Assembly (NCBI GenBank): GCA_002427745.1
Contig: DIYF01000055.1
Span: 10,255-74,254, forward strand
From: Roseivirga sp. UBA6061
GTDB lineage: Bacteria > Bacteroidota > Bacteroidia > Cytophagales > Cyclobacteriaceae
Length of the DNA: 64,000 bases
Direction of reading: 5' to 3'
Shown one piece after another: positions 59,276 to 64,000 of the stretch (the first letter of the stretch is position 1; the number at the start of each line of letters is the position of its first letter). Below the pieces are notes generated by a model. It was not told the origin of the DNA. It worked only from the letters and a program-made list of their open reading frames with translations, and did no database searches. The translations under genes and the position numbers were made by a program.

Positions 59276-61336
59276 ATGGCAACTGCTGATTTTTTTATTG
59301 GCGACTGGACAGTCAGTCCTCGTTTAAAGCGTATCTCCCGCGGAGATGAAATCAAGGCGCTGGAACCTCAATTGATGGCAGTATTGGTTTATCTGGCTTC
59401 CAGACAGTCAGAGGTAGTCACCAAGGAAGAGCTGATGTCTGAGGTTTGGAAAGGAGTGATTGTAAGTGAGAATGTAATGACCCGGGCTATATCATCACTT
59501 CGCAAATCACTGGAAGACTCACGTTCTGAGCCTCGTTACATAGAAACCATCAGTAAGACCGGCTACAGGCTTATTGCTGAAGTAAAGCAGGCAACAGTAA
59601 AAGAAAAAGATGAACGCCATTTTGAAATAAAGCTCAAAAGAAAGCCGGCCCTTCTGACCCTGTTGACCCTTTTTCTGCTTGTGATGGGTGCTTTTGCTAT
59701 GCGTGAAATCTTTCTACCTGTTCCGGCTGGTGTCGTTTACAGTCCTGTGGCCATAGCCAGCGATAATACCACAGAGTATTATCCGGCTATTTCTCCTGAT
59801 GGTCAGTTTGCCGCTTATGCCGCCAGGAGTGGAGATGCAGGAGGCTGGGACGTTTATGCCAAGCGAATCGGCACCGAAACAGTGATCAGGCTAACCGATA
59901 ACCCCGCGGCTGAATTAAGGGCTGTATGGTCTGCCAATGGCAATGAGGTCTATTTTATACGCTATGAGTCAACCGGAGCCAACATTTTTAAGGTCCCGAT
60001 GACGGGTGGTGCTGCTACCAGGGTACTTAGCCCGGGAGCTTTTGCCTTTGGTAACTTTGACCTTTCTCCGGAGGGAAATGAAATTGCCTTTAATACACGA
60101 AAGGAGAGGAGAAGCCCCTTGCAAATTGAGCTTACCTCTCTGCTGAATGCTGATCGCAAACTGATCACGAGTCCACCTGCCGGTTATAACGGAGATATTC
60201 ACCCGACTTACTCTCCTGACGGCACTCAACTGGCTTTTATCAGAGAAAGAAACAGTGTCAGCATGTATCTGTATGTGCTGGACCTGAATACAGGAAAAGA
60301 GAGGCAAATCACCACAGAACATCAGTCTGTCAATGGCTTCGATTGGTCTGCTGATGGCAGCTCATTGATATTCGGGTCTGATAAGACCGGTATTTATAAG
60401 CTATGGCAGGTGGATTTGTCTACGGGCAGGTTGAGTCTTTTACCGGCAACGGATTATCAGATGGTAATGCCTCGAATAGCATCCAATAGCCGGATGATTT
60501 ACGCAAAAATGCAGGATGACGTAAACCTCTGGTCATATACTGTAGAAACCGGTGAATCTAAAGCCTGGCGATCTACCAGTGAGCTCGACATCAATCCAAG
60601 CCATTCTCCTGAGGGAGACAGGGTAGCCTTTACTACCAATAGAAGCGGGGCTTTTCAATTGTGGACCAGCCATACGGACGGTAGTGAGGCGAGGGCGATT
60701 TCTGACTTTCAGGGAGAATATATTAATACACCCAGGTGGTCTCCTGATGGTAAAAGCATCATTTTTCAGGGTTATATGAATGGTCAGGCCGATATCTATA
60801 AAATCAATGCACTGGGAGGTATTGCCGAAAACCTGAGCCGATCAGATTTTGAAGAGCACACCCCGGTATATGCACCTGACGGTATATCTATATACTATAG
60901 CTCCAACCGCTCGGGCGACTGGCAAATATGGCAGATGAACCTGGCCGATGCTTCAAGAAAACAGATAACCACCCATGGTGGCTATGCTCCCCAGCCTTCG
61001 AATTCCGGGAAGTATATATTCTATGTTAAAAAAGACCAACCCGGTATTTGGCGCTTTGATCTGGACAGAGCAACTGAAAGCCTGGAACTGGAAGGCTTTG
61101 ATCAAAAGCAATATGGTGCCTTTGCTGTGGCAGACCGGGGGATTTTCTTTCTGAATACGGCCAGCCGAACCCTGGACTACCATTCTTTTGATAAAACGGA
61201 TCAGGTAAGTCTGACGCCCGTCAGGAGAATCCCCAGGATGGGCATCACCTTAAGCTATAATAAAGCCGATAGTAGCCTGCTTTTTTCACAGGTAGATCAT
61301 AGTGATGCGGACATAATGATGCTTGTGAAGCAGTGA
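59276..61336 (+). CDS. CadC-like transmembrane winged-helix regulator with TolB-type propeller
   Basis: A 686-residue protein; ATG 59276 is chosen because the frame upstream only has TTG 59237. Residues ~5-105 form an OmpR-type winged helix (DWTVSPRLKRISRGDE, VVTKEELMSEVWKGVIVSENV, YIETISKTGYRLIAE). One membrane helix follows at ~125-143 (LLTLFLLVMGAFAMREIFL). A long periplasmic part is made of PD40/WD40-like TolB blades (EYYPAISPDGQFAAYAAR, INPSHSPEGDRVAFTTNR, HTPVYAPDGISIYYSSNR). The plan is that of CadC/ToxR-type regulators: sensing outside, DNA binding inside, no phosphorelay. A likely target is the divergent beta-lactamase-fold gene. Confidence 0.9.
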   Translation: MATADFFIGDWTVSPRLKRISRGDEIKALEPQLMAVLVYLASRQSEVVTKEELMSEVWKGVIVSENVMTRAISSLRKSLEDSRSEPRYIETISKTGYRLIAEVKQATVKEKDERHFEIKLKRKPALLTLLTLFLLVMGAFAMREIFLPVPAGVVYSPVAIASDNTTEYYPAISPDGQFAAYAARSGDAGGWDVYAKRIGTETVIRLTDNPAAELRAVWSANGNEVYFIRYESTGANIFKVPMTGGAATRVLSPGAFAFGNFDLSPEGNEIAFNTRKERRSPLQIELTSLLNADRKLITSPPAGYNGDIHPTYSPDGTQLAFIRERNSVSMYLYVLDLNTGKERQITTEHQSVNGFDWSADGSSLIFGSDKTGIYKLWQVDLSTGRLSLLPATDYQMVMPRIASNSRMIYAKMQDDVNLWSYTVETGESKAWRSTSELDINPSHSPEGDRVAFTTNRSGAFQLWTSHTDGSEARAISDFQGEYINTPRWSPDGKSIIFQGYMNGQADIYKINALGGIAENLSRSDFEEHTPVYAPDGISIYYSSNRSGDWQIWQMNLADASRKQITTHGGYAPQPSNSGKYIFYVKKDQPGIWRFDLDRATESLELEGFDQKQYGAFAVADRGIFFLNTASRTLDYHSFDKTDQVSLTPVRRIPRMGITLSYNKADSSLLFSQVDHSDADIMMLVKQ

Positions 61337-61543
61337 CCTGATCTGCTGTAGCCTGTACATTCCGGCATATCAGTGGGCAATCCGGCCCTTTCCGTATATC
61401 CCCGAATTTGGTGAATGAGATCAAAAAGCCTTATATTAATTTTGGACTTAACCTCGATTGTCTTGCATCTACAATGACTGTGTGTTGATTTATGTCAACG
61501 AGTAATGTGTAATTTGTCGGCAATATTTTTTTAGAACCTCTTC
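61337..61543 (+). promoter_or_regulatory. Intergenic region with inverted repeat and weak promoter
   Basis: About 207 bp before the last gene. GTTGA (61484-61488) and TCAAC (61495-61499) form an inverted repeat with a 6-nt spacer. TAATTTG near 61511 is one base short of the Bacteroidota -7 consensus, with a TTG 22 bases before it. Both are low-confidence marks. Confidence 0.3.
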
Positions 61544-64000
61544 ATGACCACTACTAAACAAACAGGGTCCATTATTTCTAATATTGGTAATCCATTTAAA
61601 GGCAACAGGTATGTAGGCTTGTTCTTCGCTGTGTTAATCATCATGGGAGCCCTGGGGCTTGCCTATTATTTCAAAATTGAAAGCAACCGTAATAATTTCC
61701 GTGAGTATCATTTCAGAACACTGGATGCCCTGGAAGATCGATTTGACAGGTTGGTCGAAAACAAACGTCAGAAAATCGAACAATTACCAGGGGTAGGTAA
61801 CAATGCGGTGCTTCTCGGCAAGGCCATAGATTCTTTGTTCCGGCCCGATGTACTGGCACCATTGCTTGAATCTCTTCCCTGGCAGGAAAATTTTGATGCC
61901 TTTGTTGTTGCAAAAACTGACAGCCAGAAGTCTTCCATTATTTATCACTCTTTTCACTCTAACCTGAAGCCGGAGCATTTTATTGCCGAAGGAGATACCC
62001 TGAACGGGCTGGAAAAGAATGTGAAACTTATCGGGAGGGAGTACCGGCTTTTTTCCAAGGATTATGACAGTGGACATCTAAAGAAGCAAACTGAGGCCGG
62101 TACTACCAGTAGCTCCTATACCTTTTACGGGTTGGTTACCTGGGAAAAATATGCCAGCGCTAACCTGAGGCTCGATGTCTGGCTCATTGTACTTCTGGCT
62201 ACGGCCTTACTGTTAATTCTCATCGGGCTTCCGTTACTGAAACTCATCTTTATCAGTCAGATTGAGCGCCTGTTCAGGAGAGATGTTATTCTTGCCGGCA
62301 TATCTGTGATAATAGGTACGCCCATTCTGTTTCTTGTTTTCTTATCCATTTTTCAATATGGCCGCCAGTATTATTATGAAGTGCCTAAGCAACTGGAGGT
62401 GTTGGCAGATACGGTAGAGAACAGGTTTATCGCAGAGAATAAAAAGATTGTAACGCAGCTCAATGAGTTTAAACCTTCATTCAACGATATGCTGAATGAT
62501 AGCCTTAGTGTCCAGAACTCGAAGAAATATTACCGGTTGGATCAGGGACCCGATATGTCTGAGTACGGAGATATCAAGCAGATGGCCAGAGTACAGCAGA
62601 CGGGCGTTATTCAGGAGCAATTGATTCGGGATAGTGAAGTAAGCACCAGAGAGAAAAACGGAATCATAAGCCTTAAAAACAGACCTTATTTTGAGGACTG
62701 GAAAAATGGCAGACTGTCGCCAATAGCGGTAGAAGGCATTGAATATACGATGAGGCCTGTACTATCGCTGGAAGAAGGCACGGAGGAGGCCATCTATGTG
62801 ATTCCTTTTGATACCAAAAACGGAAAGGTGGAAAGCACGGATCTACTGGTGGCAGGAGTTAACCTGTATTCAGTTCATCAACCGATTCTCCCCACCGGCT
62901 ATCAATTTGCTATCATTGATAAGGAGGGAGAGGTCTGGTTTCATTCCTTACCGGGAAGAAGTACACTCGAGAATTTCTATAACAGCACTCTGGACGAGTC
63001 TTATCTGAGGTCTGTGATTGAGGGGAATATTAACTCGTCTATGCGAATTGACTACATGGGCACAGATCAGATCGCCTATGTCAATCCTATCATGGGGAGT
63101 GAATTGTTTGTTATTACCCTGTATGATACAGAAATACTGAAGCTTCAGACTTCTGAATCCTTATCCATAGGCAGCTTCGGTATTTTTGCGGCATTTTTAA
63201 TCACCATCTTCCTGACTTTTGTCACCATATACCTGAGAAGGAGAAAGGCGAATTTTTACAAGTACAAGCGATTTCCTTTTCATTTTCTTGAACCTGACTC
63301 TGAGAACAGAATGGGCTATGTCTCCCTCATGCTGTTTTTCTCAGTAATCATTTTTATTACCATTCTCCTGGTCTATCTGATAGACCTGAAGCCCTCGATT
63401 GTCTTTATGATCAATATGCTCATGATGATCTGGGCGTACATTTTCGTTTACTATCGCTTTAACCTCCTGAAAAAACATAAACCTAAGAAGACGGCAGCAG
63501 CCAGTCAGTCTCAGGAAACGGAGCCAGCTGCTGAAACCACTGGTGCCGGAAATAGAAAGAAAAGGATTCCGGCAGCCGTAACACAGGAACGCATCGAAGA
63601 CGGTTCGTTAAAGCCGGGCCTGGGGGATATCGTGATCATCATCTTTATCATTGGGCTCAACATCCTGATACTTAATCAAAAATCGGGAGTAGGAGGTCCG
63701 GGAGAGGTGGGTTTTCTCATCGGGGTTCAGGTGCTGATTTTGCTGATGATGTTTTTTGCCATATTCAGTGTTAACAGCTTGAATTCAGCCCTTTACAGGG
63801 TGAAAGTTAATCCTGAAAAGGGAGGTTACCAGCGGCTCTATGTCTGGTTTTTATTCCTTTGGTTGTGTGTGAATTCCATTCTACCGGCATTCAGTTATTT
63901 CAACGAAGCCAGCCAGGTAGAGCGCACCATCTGGCAAAAGAAATCACAGCTGGATATGGCTCGGGCCTTTGACAGGAAATATGTAGCGCTGGATTCGGTT
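61544..64000 (+). CDS. Large polytopic membrane protein with cache-like domains (3' end outside window)
   Basis: The frame opens at ATG 61544 and runs 819 codons to the window edge without a stop, so it is a real but partial gene. Predicted helices are at about 22-43, 211-238, 249-273, 541-564, 590-615, 619-642, 694-710, 722-746 and 765-786. The regions between helices 1-2 (~44-210) and 3-4 (~275-540) are extracytoplasmic and mixed alpha/beta; the second has a cache-like ending (YVNPIMGSELFVITLYDTEIL). A basic, Ala/Glu-rich linker is at ~645-690. The layout recalls Cytophagales sensor kinases with a very large membrane N-terminus, but the kinase part would be beyond the window, so this is a guess. 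Confidence 0.75.
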   Translation, partial: MTTTKQTGSIISNIGNPFKGNRYVGLFFAVLIIMGALGLAYYFKIESNRNNFREYHFRTLDALEDRFDRLVENKRQKIEQLPGVGNNAVLLGKAIDSLFRPDVLAPLLESLPWQENFDAFVVAKTDSQKSSIIYHSFHSNLKPEHFIAEGDTLNGLEKNVKLIGREYRLFSKDYDSGHLKKQTEAGTTSSSYTFYGLVTWEKYASANLRLDVWLIVLLATALLLILIGLPLLKLIFISQIERLFRRDVILAGISVIIGTPILFLVFLSIFQYGRQYYYEVPKQLEVLADTVENRFIAENKKIVTQLNEFKPSFNDMLNDSLSVQNSKKYYRLDQGPDMSEYGDIKQMARVQQTGVIQEQLIRDSEVSTREKNGIISLKNRPYFEDWKNGRLSPIAVEGIEYTMRPVLSLEEGTEEAIYVIPFDTKNGKVESTDLLVAGVNLYSVHQPILPTGYQFAIIDKEGEVWFHSLPGRSTLENFYNSTLDESYLRSVIEGNINSSMRIDYMGTDQIAYVNPIMGSELFVITLYDTEILKLQTSESLSIGSFGIFAAFLITIFLTFVTIYLRRRKANFYKYKRFPFHFLEPDSENRMGYVSLMLFFSVIIFITILLVYLIDLKPSIVFMINMLMMIWAYIFVYYRFNLLKKHKPKKTAAASQSQETEPAAETTGAGNRKKRIPAAVTQERIEDGSLKPGLGDIVIIIFIIGLNILILNQKSGVGGPGEVGFLIGVQVLILLMMFFAIFSVNSLNSALYRVKVNPEKGGYQRLYVWFLFLWLCVNSILPAFSYFNEASQVERTIWQKKSQLDMARAFDRKYVALDSV

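Noticed and set aside
1..64000. tRNA or rRNA genes, insertion sequences, prophage or integrase
   Set aside because: Nothing with cloverleaf arms or CCA-type ends, no rRNA core sequence and no transposase or integrase motif was seen by eye; a covariance search would be needed to exclude a tRNA fully.

Overview
The window comes from a member of the Bacteroidota, most likely a Cytophagales-type (often marine, polysaccharide-degrading) bacterium. The signs are lipoprotein signals followed by acidic linkers, a membrane-spanning two-component-propeller/LuxR regulator, three GH16 lipoproteins, MG2-type exported proteins, tandem ~800-residue FtsX/MacB-like permeases without ATPases, and few Shine-Dalgarno sequences. 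Species cannot be named from sequence alone. No rRNA, tRNA, CRISPR array, integrase or transposase was seen.

Region 1 (1-17.3 kb) is a carbohydrate-use locus. A Fer4_19-CDGSH iron-sulfur gene is followed by a LacI-type regulator. Facing them is a 963-residue transmembrane propeller/Y_Y_Y/LuxR regulator. It is divergent from a rightward gene row: a lipoprotein with a duplicated ~158-residue domain, three GH16 beta-glucanase-like lipoproteins, an MFS sugar porter, an SSS sodium/sugar symporter, a PfkB kinase, a beta-phosphoglucomutase and a GH65 disaccharide phosphorylase, ending in a strong terminator. The outer proteins would cut beta-glucan (laminarin-like), the transporters import products, and the cytoplasmic trio yields glucose 6-phosphate. 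SusC/SusD genes are absent, and GH65 enzymes normally act on alpha-glucosides, so the locus is not a textbook laminarin locus. The divergent promoter region carries three copies of a 9-bp motif that could be the operator.

Region 2 (17.3-31 kb) is signalling and envelope: a PP2C phosphatase, a hybrid histidine kinase with receiver and HPt, two sigma-54 type response regulators (one with GAFTGA, one with GAFTDA), an NtrY-like kinase, an MG2-type exported protein, an N-acetylmuramoyl-L-alanine amidase, and a propeller lipoprotein.

Region 3 (31.2-43.6 kb) is a row of five paralogous FtsX/MacB-like permeases, in two subfamilies (1-3 and 4-5), split by hairpin terminators. No ATPase or adaptor gene is next to them. 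It ends in a ~630-bp array of about 2.5 tandem copies of a ~247-bp, palindrome-rich non-coding repeat (43584-44215).

Region 4 (44.3-59.2 kb) is mostly leftward: a GH5 endoglucanase lipoprotein, a cytochrome c plus SMP-30-like propeller pair, an MBL hydrolase, a cluster of small poorly known genes (DUF1801, DUF4291, DUF4406 and orphans), a Crp/Fnr regulator, and a molybdopterin oxidoreductase. Two rightward genes (one unknown, one esterase-like) and a beta-lactamase-fold serine hydrolase follow. Region 5 (59.2-64 kb) has a CadC-like transmembrane winged-helix/TolB-propeller regulator and the first 819 codons of a large polytopic membrane protein that runs off the window.
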